NCBI RefSeq assembly: GCF_000963005.1
Contig: NZ_JZHZ01000007.1
Location: 1,613,727 to 1,677,726, forward strand
DNA length: 64,000 bases
Source: Xanthomonas sp. GPE 39
GTDB taxonomy: Bacteria; Pseudomonadota; Gammaproteobacteria; Xanthomonadales; Xanthomonadaceae
Reading direction: 5' to 3'
Each line of letters starts with the position of its first letter. Position 1 is the first letter of the stretch. Below are positions 29,956 through 40,497 of this stretch, one piece after another. Below the pieces are notes generated by a model. It was not told the DNA's origin. It did no database searches and saw only the letters and a list, made by a program, of their open reading frames with translations. A program made the position numbers and the translations under genes.

Positions 29956-29970
29956 TTTTAGCGGCTAAAA
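29956..29970. promoter_or_regulatory. KorB-type operator, copy 3 (integrase 3' end)
   Basis: TTTTAGCGGCTAAAA, the S = G variant of the same 15-bp palindrome, overlaps the integrase stop codon between two convergent genes. It cannot act as a simple promoter operator here, so a partition or silencing role is more likely. Confidence 0.82.
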
Positions 29971-31164
29971 CGCCTTCCTGGCTGTCCAGCCGTCGATCAT
30001 GTCCGCCCAGTCTTGCAGCATAGCGGTGCGTTGCTCGCGGTATTCAGCCTTGTTGTAGACGGCCCTGACGCCACGCTGTTCGTGCGCCAGGCACTTCTCG
30101 ATCCAGTCGGTGTTATAGCCCGCCTCGTGCAGCAGCGTGCTCGCCGTGCGTCTCAAATCGTGCGGCCCGAACTTGCCAAGGATCTTCCCCTCCTTCTGCG
30201 CCAGCCGGTAGGTCAGCGTCAGCACTTGGTTGAGTGTGGCGCTGCTCATCGACGTGTCTGAGTCGTACCGCGAAGGCAGCACGTAGTCCGATCCGCCGGC
30301 GAAGGTTTTCAGGGCAATGAAAATGTCCAGCGCCTGCCTGGACAGAAAGACCAGGTGCGGGTTGCGCCGCTTCATCCGCTCCTTCGGGATCGTCCAAAGC
30401 GCCTCGCTGAAATTGATCTCGCTCCACGTCGCGTTCGTCAGCTCGCTCTTGCGCACCATCGTCAGTAGCAGCAGCTTGGCCGCCGCCCGGATCGACGGCG
30501 TCGTGCCGATGCGCTCCATGTACTGGTACATCAGCCCGATCTCATCAGGCGTCAGCGCCCGGTCGCGCGGCTCGAACTTGGCGATGCTCGTGGGGCGCAC
30601 CAACTCTGCCGGGTTCTCGACCTTCTGGCCGCGCTCGATGGCCCAGCGATAGACCTGCATCACCACCTCGCGGACATGCACTGCCGTTGCCGGCGCGCCT
30701 CGCTCCACGATGGCATCGGTCAGCGCCCGCAAGTCCTCGTGGGTGATTTCGACCAGCTTCTGGTTGGCGAACTTGGGCTTCAGCTCGCGCTCGTAGACCG
30801 CTCGGCGCATGTCGCGGGTGGAGTCGGCCATCTGGTAGCCGCGCAGCCACTTTTCGGCCCAGGCGTCGAATGTCTCGGCATCCTTGATGCGGGCCTTGTC
30901 CCGCGCCTTCTCCTTGGCCGGCGACTTCCCGACCGCGATCAGCTTCTTGGCCTCGCCCAACTGCTCGCGGGCTTCCGACAGGGTGATGCCGCCGACACCG
31001 TAGCGGCCGAAGGTGATGGTCTCCTGCCTGCCGTTGATGGAGTAGTTGTAGCGAAACGAGATCGCCCCGGCCGGCGTGACGGCCACATAGAGGCCGTCAC
31101 GGTCGTTCACCTTGTAGAGCTTGTCCTGCGGCTTGAGATTGCGCAGCTTGGTATCGGTCAGCAT
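29965..31164 (-). CDS. Tyrosine integrase (P4-type, DUF4102 N-terminus)
   Basis: A 399-residue site-specific recombinase. The N-terminal DUF4102 arm-binding domain (NLKPQDKLYKVNDRDGLYV) is followed by a core-binding domain and a catalytic domain with Arg238 (TMVRKSELTNATW), His335-x2-Arg338 (PHDLRRTASTLL), His361 and nucleophile Tyr370 (YNKAEY). The ATG at 31164 is chosen over a GTG at 31170. It lies beside attR and reads away from guaA. It should integrate the element into the guaA 3' end and, with a directionality factor, excise it. Confidence 0.95.
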   Translation of the reverse strand: MLTDTKLRNLKPQDKLYKVNDRDGLYVAVTPAGAISFRYNYSINGRQETITFGRYGVGGITLSEAREQLGEAKKLIAVGKSPAKEKARDKARIKDAETFDAWAEKWLRGYQMADSTRDMRRAVYERELKPKFANQKLVEITHEDLRALTDAIVERGAPATAVHVREVVMQVYRWAIERGQKVENPAELVRPTSIAKFEPRDRALTPDEIGLMYQYMERIGTTPSIRAAAKLLLLTMVRKSELTNATWSEINFSEALWTIPKERMKRRNPHLVFLSRQALDIFIALKTFAGGSDYVLPSRYDSDTSMSSATLNQVLTLTYRLAQKEGKILGKFGPHDLRRTASTLLHEAGYNTDWIEKCLAHEQRGVRAVYNKAEYREQRTAMLQDWADMIDGWTARKAF

Positions 31165-31468
31165 GAGCACCCTTCTTTTCAGGCTACCGATACCATGCTC
31201 AAAAAGACCAGAAAAATCTCAAAATTATCGATATAAATCAATATCTTAGAGTATTTCAATACCATGCTTCACCGCGAAGTGGCCGCATGGTATCGGATCA
31301 AGATCATGGCATCGGTTCAGCCAGTGCCATGCACCATACCATGAAAAATTCGTGCTTGGCGATGCCTGAGAGTGCTCGAATTTGCCAGACAAAAAACACC
31401 AAAATCAATCTACATCAATGATTTGTAAGAACTTTTTGCCTGCGATTGCCAGCCCATGCCAGACGCCC
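31165..31468. promoter_or_regulatory. Integrase promoter region with arm-type repeats near attR
   Basis: About 300 bases without a gene. Repeated CCATG/CATGG motifs occur: TACCATGCTC at 31191, TACCATGCTTC near 31260, GCATGGTATCGG and GCATCGG just after, and CCATACCATGAAAAATT at 31334-31350. ATACCATGCTCAA (31190) and CCATGAAAAAT (31339) also occur at the left end. These are likely integrase or excisionase arm sites and the integrase promoter. Confidence 0.65.
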
Positions 31469-31486
31469 AATCACTCCCACTCAATC
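31469..31486. repeat. attR core (18-bp direct repeat) within the guaA 3' end
   Basis: AATCACTCCCACTCAATC, identical to 11958-11975. It covers the stop codon and last codons of guaA on the minus strand, so the gene is restored by integration. Confidence 0.92.
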
Positions 31487-33036
31487 GTCGCCGGCGGCTT
31501 GCCCGAGATGTCGTAGACCACCCGCGAGACACCGCGTAATTCATTGATGATGCGGTTGCTCACCGTGCCCAGGAAGTCGTAAGGCAGATGCGCCCAGTGC
31601 GCGGTCATGAAGTCGATGGTTTCCACTGCGCGCAGTGCGATCACCCATTCGTAAGCGCGGGCGTCGCCCACGACACCCACTGATTTCACCGGCAGGAATA
31701 CCGCAAACGCCTGACTGGTCTTGTCGTATAGATCGGCTTTACGTAGTTCGTCGATGAAAATGGCGTCGGCCTTGGCCAACAGTTCGGCGTATTCCGGCTT
31801 CACTTCGCCCAGGATGCGCACGCCCAGGCCTGGGCCGGGGAATGGATGACGGTAGACCATGGTCCGCGGCAAACCGAGTTCGACGCCCAGACGCCGCACC
31901 TCGTCCTTGAACAGTTCGCGCAGCGGCTCGACCAGGCCAAGCTTCATATGCTCGGGCAAACCGCCGACGTTGTGGTGGCTCTTGATCACGTGGGCCTTGC
32001 CGGTCTTGCTGCCGGCGGACTCGATCACATCCGGATAGATGGTGCCCTGTGCCAACCACTTGGCGTTACGCAGCTTGTTCGCTTCTTCGTCGAAAATCTC
32101 CACGAACAGGTTGCCGATGATTTTGCGTTTGGCTTCCGGGTCACTGACGCCAACAAGTGCTTTGAAGTAGCGCTCGGCGGCATTGACGCGAATGACTTTG
32201 ACGCCCATGTGCTCGGCGAACATCGCCATCACCTGGTCGCCTTCCTGCCAGCGCAACAGGCCGGTATCGACGAAGACGCAGGTGAGTTTATCGCCGATGG
32301 CCTTATGCAACAGTGCGGCGACCACGGAGGAATCGACCCCGCCGGACAAGCCGAGGATCACCTCGTCGCCACCCACTTGGGCGCGGACCCGCGCGATCTG
32401 GTCGTCGATGATGTTGGCTGCAGTCCACAGCGTCGCGCAGCCGCACACCTCCACCACGAAGCGGCGCAGCAGAGTCTGGCCTTGCAGGGTGTGAGTGACC
32501 TCCGGATGGAACTGCACGCCGTACCAGCGCTTGGCCTCGTTGGCCATGGCCGCAACCGGGATGCGGTCGGTCGTGGCAGTGATGGTGAAGCCTGGCGGCA
32601 CGTTGGCGACGTGGTCGCCGTGGCTCATCCATACGTTCAGACGCGCACTGCCTGGGTGATCGGTCAAGCCGGAAAACAAGGCATCGGGCGCGACCACGTC
32701 CACTTCGGCATGACCGAATTCGCGCTGATCGGCGGCCTCGGTGGAGCCGCCGAGCTGCGCGGCCATTGTCTGCATGCCATAGCAGATGCCCAGCAGCGGC
32801 AAGCCGCTATCGAACACGTCCTGCGGCGCGGCCGGCGCGCCCGGCAAGGTGGTCGACTCCGGGCCACCGGAAAGGATGATGCCCTTGGCACCGAAGCCGG
32901 CGATCTCGGCCGGGTCGTGATCCCAGGCCCATATCTCGCAATACACGCCAAGTTCGCGGATGCGCCGCGCGATCAGTTGGGTGTACTGCGCGCCGAAATC
33001 GAGAATGAGGATCTTGTCGCTGTGAATGTTGGTCAT
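31471..33036 (-). CDS. guaA: GMP synthase (glutamine-hydrolysing)
   Basis: A 521-residue enzyme converting XMP to GMP with glutamine and ATP. The N-terminal class I amidotransferase domain has the catalytic Cys in LLGICYGMQ and the His in FHPEV; the ATP-pyrophosphatase domain has the PP-loop [11 protein letters not shown]; the C-terminal dimerisation domain ends PPATIEWE. No Shine-Dalgarno sequence is evident before the ATG at 33036; instead a repeat of GGGACTCGG lies there. The 3' end is the attachment site of the element, and the reading frame is intact. Confidence 0.97.
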   Translation of the reverse strand: MTNIHSDKILILDFGAQYTQLIARRIRELGVYCEIWAWDHDPAEIAGFGAKGIILSGGPESTTLPGAPAAPQDVFDSGLPLLGICYGMQTMAAQLGGSTEAADQREFGHAEVDVVAPDALFSGLTDHPGSARLNVWMSHGDHVANVPPGFTITATTDRIPVAAMANEAKRWYGVQFHPEVTHTLQGQTLLRRFVVEVCGCATLWTAANIIDDQIARVRAQVGGDEVILGLSGGVDSSVVAALLHKAIGDKLTCVFVDTGLLRWQEGDQVMAMFAEHMGVKVIRVNAAERYFKALVGVSDPEAKRKIIGNLFVEIFDEEANKLRNAKWLAQGTIYPDVIESAGSKTGKAHVIKSHHNVGGLPEHMKLGLVEPLRELFKDEVRRLGVELGLPRTMVYRHPFPGPGLGVRILGEVKPEYAELLAKADAIFIDELRKADLYDKTSQAFAVFLPVKSVGVVGDARAYEWVIALRAVETIDFMTAHWAHLPYDFLGTVSNRIINELRGVSRVVYDISGKPPATIEWE

Positions 33037-33094
33037 CGGGACTCGGGGGGGATGCGGGACTCGGGCTCCTGCGATCCGCTAGCGCTGTGACGAT

Positions 33095-33134
33095 GAAAAA
33101 ACGGCGAGGAGAAATTGCTTCCTGCCCCGCCGTT
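33095..33134 (-). terminator. Terminator between guaB and guaA
   Basis: On the minus strand AACGGCG (33134-33128) pairs with CGCCGTT (33106-33100), with an inner AGGAG/CTTCCT match, and the hairpin is followed by TTTTT (33100-33096). It would end or attenuate transcription after guaB, so guaA probably also has its own promoter. Confidence 0.72.
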
Positions 33135-33180
33135 CGAAGGTGATGCCACGTCTCGAGTTCCGAGTCCCGAGTCGCGGCAT

Positions 33181-34671
<1,491 letters not shown>

Positions 34672-34766
34672 TTAGCCCGAAAAATCGCGTGAAGCTATGC
34701 GCGCATGCAACGGCATGCGGGACGCGGCGTTCCACCGCCCCCCGCGCCGCTGCCGCGCGCTGGGGC

Positions 34767-35657
34767 TCAGCGGAGCAAGGCCGCGTCCGCCGCCTCGATG
34801 GTGTTCTGCATCAGCGTCGCCACCGTCATCGGCCCCACTCCGCCAGGCACCGGGGTGATCCAGCTAGCACGCTGCGCCGCCGCCTCGAAGCCGACGTCGC
34901 CGACCAGGCGACCATCGTCCAGGCGGTTGATGCCGACATCGATCACCACTGCACCGGGTTTGATCCAATCGCCCGGGATCAGCCCAGGCCGCCCCACCGC
35001 CACCACCAGGATGTCGGCATCGCGCACGTGCGTCTGCAGTACGTGCGCCGGGGTGAACTTGTGGCAGCAATTGACCGTGCAACCGGCGATCAGCAGTTCC
35101 AGCGCCATCGGCCGGCCAACGTGATTGCTGACCCCGACGATGGTCGCGTTGCGGCCACGTACCGGCTGGTCGGTGTGCGCCAGCAAGGTGACGATGCCGC
35201 GCGGAGTACAGGGTCGCAGGCCGAACTCGCGCAGCGCCAGGTGGCCGACGTTCTGCGGATGAAAACCGTCCACATCCTTGCGTGGGTCAATCCGGTGGAT
35301 CAACCGACTCGCATCGGCAATGCCGGGGAGCGGCAACTGCACCAGGATGCCGTGGATCTTGGGATCGGCGTTGAGCTGATCGATCAACGCCAGCAACTCG
35401 GCCTCGCCGGTGCCCGCCGGCAGGTCGTAATCGAACGCCTCGATGCCGACTTTCTCTGCCGCGCGCCGCTTGTTGCGCACATATACGGTGGAGGCCGGAT
35501 CGCCGCCGACCAACACCACCGCCAAACCGGGCCTGGGCTGCCCTGCAGCCAACCGGGCATCGACCCGTGTTTTCAGTTCATCGAGCAAATCTTCGGCGAT
35601 GCGCCGCCCGTCGAGAATGCGGGCCGGAACGGAGGAGACAGGCGCAGAGTCGGTCAT
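34767..35657 (-). CDS. folD: Bifunctional methylene-THF dehydrogenase/methenyl-THF cyclohydrolase
   Basis: A 296-residue FolD, which interconverts methylene-, methenyl- and formyl-tetrahydrofolate with NADP. Diagnostic stretches are [13 protein letters not shown] (with the active-site Lys), [11 protein letters not shown], the NADP-binding region [15 protein letters not shown] and the C-terminal [16 protein letters not shown]. The ATG at 35657 gives the usual length; the frame stays open far upstream but without family similarity. Divergent from the DUF1244 gene. Confidence 0.95.
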   Translation of the reverse strand: MTDSAPVSSVPARILDGRRIAEDLLDELKTRVDARLAAGQPRPGLAVVLVGGDPASTVYVRNKRRAAEKVGIEAFDYDLPAGTGEAELLALIDQLNADPKIHGILVQLPLPGIADASRLIHRIDPRKDVDGFHPQNVGHLALREFGLRPCTPRGIVTLLAHTDQPVRGRNATIVGVSNHVGRPMALELLIAGCTVNCCHKFTPAHVLQTHVRDADILVVAVGRPGLIPGDWIKPGAVVIDVGINRLDDGRLVGDVGFEAAAQRASWITPVPGGVGPMTVATLMQNTIEAADAALLR

Positions 35658-35708
35658 CGGGGCGAGCGGGTGTAGAGTCGGGGGACGCCCATTGTCCCCG
35701 ATTCCATC

Positions 35709-36005
35709 ATGACCGACACCACCCACATCGAGGCCGCCGCATTCCGTCGCTTGTTGCAGCACCTGAATCAAGACCGCACCGACGTGCAGAATATCGACCT
35801 GATGATCCTGGCCGGCTTCTGCCGCAACTGTCTGGCCGACTGGTACCGCGAGGCGGCAGCGACCGAAGGCCAGATTCTGAGCAAGGAACAGGCACGCGAG
35901 CGCGTTTACGGCATGCCATTTGCCGACTGGAAAGCGAAGTACCAGGCCGAAGCGACACCGGAGCAACTGGCCGCCTTCGCCGAGGCGCAGCGTCGGCATG
36001 GCTGA
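35709..36005 (+). CDS. DUF1244 family protein
   Basis: A 98-residue protein with the DUF1244 signature: [21 protein letters not shown], then [23 protein letters not shown]. The two Cys in FCRNC are a family feature. Function is unknown in the family. It stands alone between folD and the molybdenum-cofactor genes. Confidence 0.9.
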   Translation: MTDTTHIEAAAFRRLLQHLNQDRTDVQNIDLMILAGFCRNCLADWYREAAATEGQILSKEQARERVYGMPFADWKAKYQAEATPEQLAAFAEAQRRHG

Positions 36006-36056
36006 CAAATCCATCCAGGGCATCCCCGGAAGCCATCGCCGACTGCGATAGCCCCC

Positions 36057-37193
36057 TCAGTGCGGCGTGCCGCAGAATTGCGCGTAATCGATATAACCTG
36101 GGAAAGGCCGCCCCGGCGCGCATAGCCGACAATGCGGATCGGCGGCCAGACGGGTCTCGCGGAAGCGCATCGCCAACGCGTCGACATGCAGCAAGCGCCC
36201 ACTCAGCGACTCGCCAATGCCAAGCAACAGTTTCAGCACCTCGTTGGCCTGTAACAAGCCAACGATACCGGGCAGTACCCCCAGCACGCCTGCCTCGGCA
36301 CAGTTGGGCGCAAATTCCGGCGCTGGCGGTTCCGGGAACAGACAGCGGTAGCATGGTGCCAGACCGCGCTGACGGCCAGCATCGAACACGCTGACCTGCC
36401 CCTCGAAACGCTGCACCGCGCCGTATACCAGCGGCTTGCCCAGCTTCACGCAAGCATCGTTGAGCAGGTAGCGTGCGGGAAAATTGTCCGAGCCATCCAG
36501 CACCACGTCCACCTCCTGCAGCAGGCGTTCGACGTTGTGCGCCGTGACCCGCTCACGCACCGCTTCCACCTGCACGCCCGGGTTCAGCGCGGCCAACGCC
36601 GTTGCCGCCGAGTCCACTTTGGGTTGCCCGATCCGCGCGTCGCTATGCAGGATTTGGCGCTGCAGATTGCTGCGCTCGACCACGTCATCGTCGGCGATGC
36701 GCAGATGCCCGACGCCGGCCGCGGCCAGATAGACACCGGCCGGAGAGCCCAGCCCACCGGCACCGACCAGCAGCACCCGTGCAGCCTGTAGACGACGCTG
36801 GCCGTCGATGCCGACCTCGGGTAGGCGCAGGTGGCGCGCATAGCGCTCCAGGAAATCCTGCTGCTCCGGCGCCAACGCCGGACGTTGCAGCGGCAAGCCC
36901 TCGCGCTGCCAGCCAGTGGTGCCACCTAGGACCGAGACAACCTGGCAATAGCCGAGCTGCTGCAGGAACGCGGCGGTCTCCTGCGAGCGCCTGCCGCTTT
37001 GACAGATCAGCAGGATCTCGGCGCTCCTATCGACATAGGCGGCCGGATCGGCCTGCAACTGCGCACGGGCCACACCAAGGGCACCTTCGGCCATGCCCAA
37101 GGCACGCTCGTGTTCCTCGCGGATATCAATCAGCCGCGCGCCCTGCGCAACGCGCGCATGGGCCTGTCGCGGCGTCAGTTCTCGAATGCTCAT
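36057..37193 (-). CDS. moeB: Rhodanese-MoeB/ThiF fusion (molybdopterin-synthase adenylyltransferase-like)
   Basis: A 378-residue protein. Residues 1-100 form a rhodanese domain with active-site loop CQSGRRS. Residues about 115-370 form an E1-like ThiF/MoeB domain with ATP loop GAGGLGS, Arg and Asp residues in VLDGSDNFPARYLLND, and two CxxC zinc pairs (CYRC and CRLC). It should adenylate a ThiS/MoaD-type sulphur carrier and possibly supply sulphur itself. It follows moeA by 50 bases. A thiamine or other sulphur-carrier role is possible, but the moeA/mobA neighbours favour molybdopterin. Confidence 0.9.
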   Translation of the reverse strand: MSIRELTPRQAHARVAQGARLIDIREEHERALGMAEGALGVARAQLQADPAAYVDRSAEILLICQSGRRSQETAAFLQQLGYCQVVSVLGGTTGWQREGLPLQRPALAPEQQDFLERYARHLRLPEVGIDGQRRLQAARVLLVGAGGLGSPAGVYLAAAGVGHLRIADDDVVERSNLQRQILHSDARIGQPKVDSAATALAALNPGVQVEAVRERVTAHNVERLLQEVDVVLDGSDNFPARYLLNDACVKLGKPLVYGAVQRFEGQVSVFDAGRQRGLAPCYRCLFPEPPAPEFAPNCAEAGVLGVLPGIVGLLQANEVLKLLLGIGESLSGRLLHVDALAMRFRETRLAADPHCRLCAPGRPFPGYIDYAQFCGTPH

Positions 37194-37243
37194 GGGGACA
37201 TTATCGACGTAAACCGTATCGCCAATGCAGTGGCCTGCAATGC

Positions 37244-38473
37244 TCAGTAAGGCACCACCTCGACCACCTCGCCCGCCTCGAAACGACGCTCGCCTTCGTC
37301 CAGGCGCAGCAGCACATCGCTGTCGGCCGCGCCGCGCAACCGATGCGAGCCATCGGCCGGATTCGGCTCGACCCACAGTTGTCCGTATGCGTCACAGCGC
37401 ATGCGCCCACGCAGGAACTCCAGTCGGTCGTGACGCTTGTCCCACGCGGTTGCAAGTCGGGCGCGCCAGGCGCGGTGAGGCTCGGCTCGTCGCTGTAGGG
37501 CGTCCAGCAATGGTCGGCCAATCGCCAAAAACGTCGCCAGCACCGATACCGGATTGCCGGGCAAGCCCAGGAACAAAGCATGATCCCATTCACCGAACAG
37601 CACGGGCATACCTGGGCGCATGCGTACCTTCCAGAAATGGACGCGACCGCGCTCGGCCAGCAACCGGGGCAGATAGTCCTTTTCGCCAGCGGACACGCCA
37701 CCGCAGGTCAGTACCACGTCGAACGCCGACGCCGCATCGGCCAGCATGGCCTGGATACATAGCGGATCGTCCGGCAACGTTGGCCAGGCGGTGGGTGCCA
37801 GGCCGAGCAGGCGCAATTGCGCCATCAACATGTCGCGATTGCTGTTATAGATCTGTCCGGGCTGCAACGGCATGCCTGGCTCGACCAATTCGTCGCCGGT
37901 GGCAAACACCGCCACAGTCGGTCGCGCCGCGACGGAGAGCTGGGACACACCCAGTGCCGCAGCCAGGCCAATGCGCGAGGGCGTCAGCAGCATGCCAGGC
38001 TCAAGCACACGCTCGCTCGCACGCACGTCCTCGCCCTGGGCCCGCACATGCGCGCCACGGGCAGGCATCTGCGTGAACTCCACGCATCCGTCATGCTCGA
38101 CCGCGTTTTCCTTGATGACCACCGTATCCGCCCCCAGCGGCAGCGGCGCGCCGGTGGTCACGCGCAGGCATTGGCCGGCAGCGATGGCCTGTTGCCGGTC
38201 GGTGCCAGCGAACTGCTCGCCAACAAGGCGCAGGGCATTGGGTGCGTCGGGTGTCAGGTCCGCATGGCGCAGCGCGAACCCATCCATCGCACTGTTGGCG
38301 AACGGCGGCAAATCGATCGGCGCCTCCAGCGGCTCCAACAGGATGCGACCATCGGTACGTTGCAACGCGAGCCGTTCGGCATTGACCGGACGCGTGCGTG
38401 CGGCGGCAACGACGATGGCCAACGCGTCCGCGTATGCGATTCGGGTGGCAGATTCGGTCTTGATCTCGGTCAT
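37244..38473 (-). CDS. moeA: Molybdopterin molybdenumtransferase
   Basis: A 409-residue MoeA that inserts molybdate into adenylylated molybdopterin. Family stretches: LPPFANSAMDGFALR (N-terminal), TTGAPLPLGADTVV, FATGDELVEPG and SNRDMLMAQL, the MoCF-binding GGVSAGEKDYLP, and LPGNPVSVLATF. The start overlaps the mobA stop by four bases (ATGA at 38470-38473), so the two are translationally coupled. The longer upstream frame has no family similarity. Confidence 0.95.
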   Translation of the reverse strand: MTEIKTESATRIAYADALAIVVAAARTRPVNAERLALQRTDGRILLEPLEAPIDLPPFANSAMDGFALRHADLTPDAPNALRLVGEQFAGTDRQQAIAAGQCLRVTTGAPLPLGADTVVIKENAVEHDGCVEFTQMPARGAHVRAQGEDVRASERVLEPGMLLTPSRIGLAAALGVSQLSVAARPTVAVFATGDELVEPGMPLQPGQIYNSNRDMLMAQLRLLGLAPTAWPTLPDDPLCIQAMLADAASAFDVVLTCGGVSAGEKDYLPRLLAERGRVHFWKVRMRPGMPVLFGEWDHALFLGLPGNPVSVLATFLAIGRPLLDALQRRAEPHRAWRARLATAWDKRHDRLEFLRGRMRCDAYGQLWVEPNPADGSHRLRGAADSDVLLRLDEGERRFEAGEVVEVVPY

Positions 38474-39075
38474 GGCATCGGCAGGATACCCGCTACGGAT
38501 AAATCCTGGGGCGTGTTGAGATTGCCGAGGACAAGATCGGGCAAGCGCAACGGGACCATGTTCAAACGCTGTTGTAGTCGCCACGGCGCATAGGCCGCCG
38601 CCGCCAGGGCGGCGTCCAGTGCGGGACGCAATGCGGCGAGTCGATACAAGGCCACCAACGGCTGCACTCCAGCCGCATCCTCGAGCCAGGTGCCATCGCC
38701 AGCCGCGCCCACTGCGGCCAACAGCGCCGGCAATGCCGGTGGCAACTGGCACGCATCCACCGGCACGGTCAGCAGCCAGGGCGTGGCGCAGGCAGCCGCC
38801 AAAGCGTCTACGCCGGCGATCGGACCAAGCGAACACGGTGCCTGGGCTGGTGCGTGAACCCGGTCCGGCACCGCCCGCAAACCGATGGCCGCGTAACGCG
38901 ATAGATCGCGATTGGCACTGACCAGCACCGCTGCCACGCTCGGCGCGAGCGTCTGCGCAAGACGCTGCACCAACGGCTGGCCGTCGTGCTGCAGCCAGGC
39001 TTTATCGAGACCCCCCAAGCGTTGCGCACGACCACCGGCCAAGATGCCGAGGGTGATCGCACGCTGCGGGTCCAT
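38470..39075 (-). CDS. mobA: Molybdenum cofactor guanylyltransferase (MobA)
   Basis: A 201-residue nucleotidyltransferase with the signature loop LAGGRAQRLGGLDKAWL near the N-terminus, a middle SLGPIAGVDAL segment and an acidic metal-binding motif PVDACQLP. It adds GMP to molybdopterin to give the bis-MGD form used by enzymes such as nitrate reductase. First gene of the mobA-moeA-moeB operon; it starts just after der ends. Confidence 0.9.
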   Translation of the reverse strand: MDPQRAITLGILAGGRAQRLGGLDKAWLQHDGQPLVQRLAQTLAPSVAAVLVSANRDLSRYAAIGLRAVPDRVHAPAQAPCSLGPIAGVDALAAACATPWLLTVPVDACQLPPALPALLAAVGAAGDGTWLEDAAGVQPLVALYRLAALRPALDAALAAAAYAPWRLQQRLNMVPLRLPDLVLGNLNTPQDLSVAGILPMP

Positions 39076-39081
39076 GCGCGG

Positions 39082-40479
39082 CTACTTGCCGCGCACGTGC
39101 TTCATCAAACGCCGCTTCTTGGCGATCTGGCGTTCGGTGAGCACGTTTTTCTTGCCTTCGTAAGGATTGGCGCCTTCGCGGAACATGAAACGCACCGGCG
39201 TGCCAACCAACTTGAAACGCTTGCGGAAGAAGTTTTCCAGATAGCGTTTGTACGACTCCGGCAAAACCTTCAAGCGAGTGCCGTGCACGATGAAGGTCGG
39301 CGGATTGCTGCCGCCCGGATGGACGTAGCGCAGCTTGGAGACATGGCCGCGAATACTCGGCGGCGGATTGCTCTCGTAAGCCACTTCCAGCGCCTGATTG
39401 ACTTCGCTGGTGCTGAACTCGCGCACTGCCGAGGCATGGGCGTTATGGATGGCGCGAAATAGTTCGCGCAAACCCGACCCGTGCTTGGCCGAAATACGCA
39501 CGGCTTCGGCCCAGGGCACAAAACCCAACTTGCGCGACAGCAATGCCTCGGCCTGTTCTCGCTGGTAGTCGGTCAGTCCGTCCCACTTGTTCACCGCCAC
39601 CACCAGGGCACGGCCTGCATCCAGGATCGCCCCCAGCACGCTGGCGTCCTGATCGGTGACGCCTTCGCTGGCGTCGAGCAGAAGCACCGCCACCTCGCAT
39701 TGCTCGATCGCCTGCAGCGTCTTGAACACGCTGAACTTTTCCACAGCTTCTTCGACCCGGCCACGGCGACGCAGGCCAGCGGTGTCGATCAAACGGTAAA
39801 GACGGCCATCGCGCTCCAGGTCCACCGCAATCGAATCGCGGGTGGTCCCCGGCACGTCGGAAGCGATCATGCGCTCCTCGCCCAGCAAGCGATTCACCAG
39901 GGTCGATTTGCCAACATTGGGGCGACCGACGAAGGCAATGCGCATGCGCCCAGGGTCGGTATCCAGGGTTTCGCCAGCGCCCTCTTCCGGCAATCGTGCC
40001 AGTACATCATCAAGCAGGTCGTCGATGCCCTGGCGATGCGCGGCGGATACCGCAATCGCCTCGCCCAGGCCGTAGCGCGCGAACTCGGCGCGGACCTGGT
40101 CTTCATCGGTGCCGTCGATCTTGTTGATGAGCAACAGCGTCGGCCGCGCCAGCTTGCGCAACCAGGACAGGATCTCATCGTCCAGCGAGGACGAGCCTTC
40201 GCGGCCATCGACCACGAACAGCACAAGATCGGCCTCGCCAGCGGCGGCACGGGCCTGACTGGCCGTAGCACCAGCCAGCCCCTCCTCTTCACCGGAAATA
40301 CCGCCGGTATCGACGATCACAAACGGCGTCTCCGGCTGCAGCCGGCACACGCCGTAATGACGGTCGCGGGTCACGCCCGGCTGGTCGTGGACCAGCGCGT
40401 CGCGACTGCGCGTCAGCGCGTTGAACAACGTGGACTTGCCGACATTCGGCCGTCCAACCAGGGCGACCAGCGGCAGCAT
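39082..40479 (-). CDS. der: Ribosome-associated GTPase Der (EngA)
   Basis: A 465-residue protein with two tandem GTPase domains, each with GRPNVGKST (residues about 8-16 and about 184-192), DTxG switch motifs (DTGGIS and DTAGLRR) and NKxD (NKIDGTD and NKWDG), then a KH-like C-terminal domain. It works in 50S subunit assembly and is essential in E. coli. It lies 18 bases downstream of bamB, conserving the bamB-der order. Confidence 0.97.
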   Translation of the reverse strand: MLPLVALVGRPNVGKSTLFNALTRSRDALVHDQPGVTRDRHYGVCRLQPETPFVIVDTGGISGEEEGLAGATASQARAAAGEADLVLFVVDGREGSSSLDDEILSWLRKLARPTLLLINKIDGTDEDQVRAEFARYGLGEAIAVSAAHRQGIDDLLDDVLARLPEEGAGETLDTDPGRMRIAFVGRPNVGKSTLVNRLLGEERMIASDVPGTTRDSIAVDLERDGRLYRLIDTAGLRRRGRVEEAVEKFSVFKTLQAIEQCEVAVLLLDASEGVTDQDASVLGAILDAGRALVVAVNKWDGLTDYQREQAEALLSRKLGFVPWAEAVRISAKHGSGLRELFRAIHNAHASAVREFSTSEVNQALEVAYESNPPPSIRGHVSKLRYVHPGGSNPPTFIVHGTRLKVLPESYKRYLENFFRKRFKLVGTPVRFMFREGANPYEGKKNVLTERQIAKKRRLMKHVRGK

Positions 40480-40497
40480 GGCGACGTCCTTCCCTTC

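Larger units (their letters stand above)
11958..31486. mobile_element. Integrated plasmid-like mobilisable element in the 3' end of guaA
   Basis: The element is bounded by 18-bp direct repeats that equal the last bases of guaA, with a tyrosine integrase beside the right repeat. Inside are a plasmid replication initiator with iterons, an RP4-type oriT, TraJ/TraI/TraK/TraL and TrbJ/TrbK/TrbL, a restriction-modification set and an ATPase operon. No coupling protein (TraG), TrbB-I or other transfer ATPase was found, so it is best described as an integrative mobilisable element or integrated plasmid. The repeat-to-repeat unit is 19,511 bases. guaA at the right end stays intact because the element supplies the same terminal codons. 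Confidence 0.93.
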
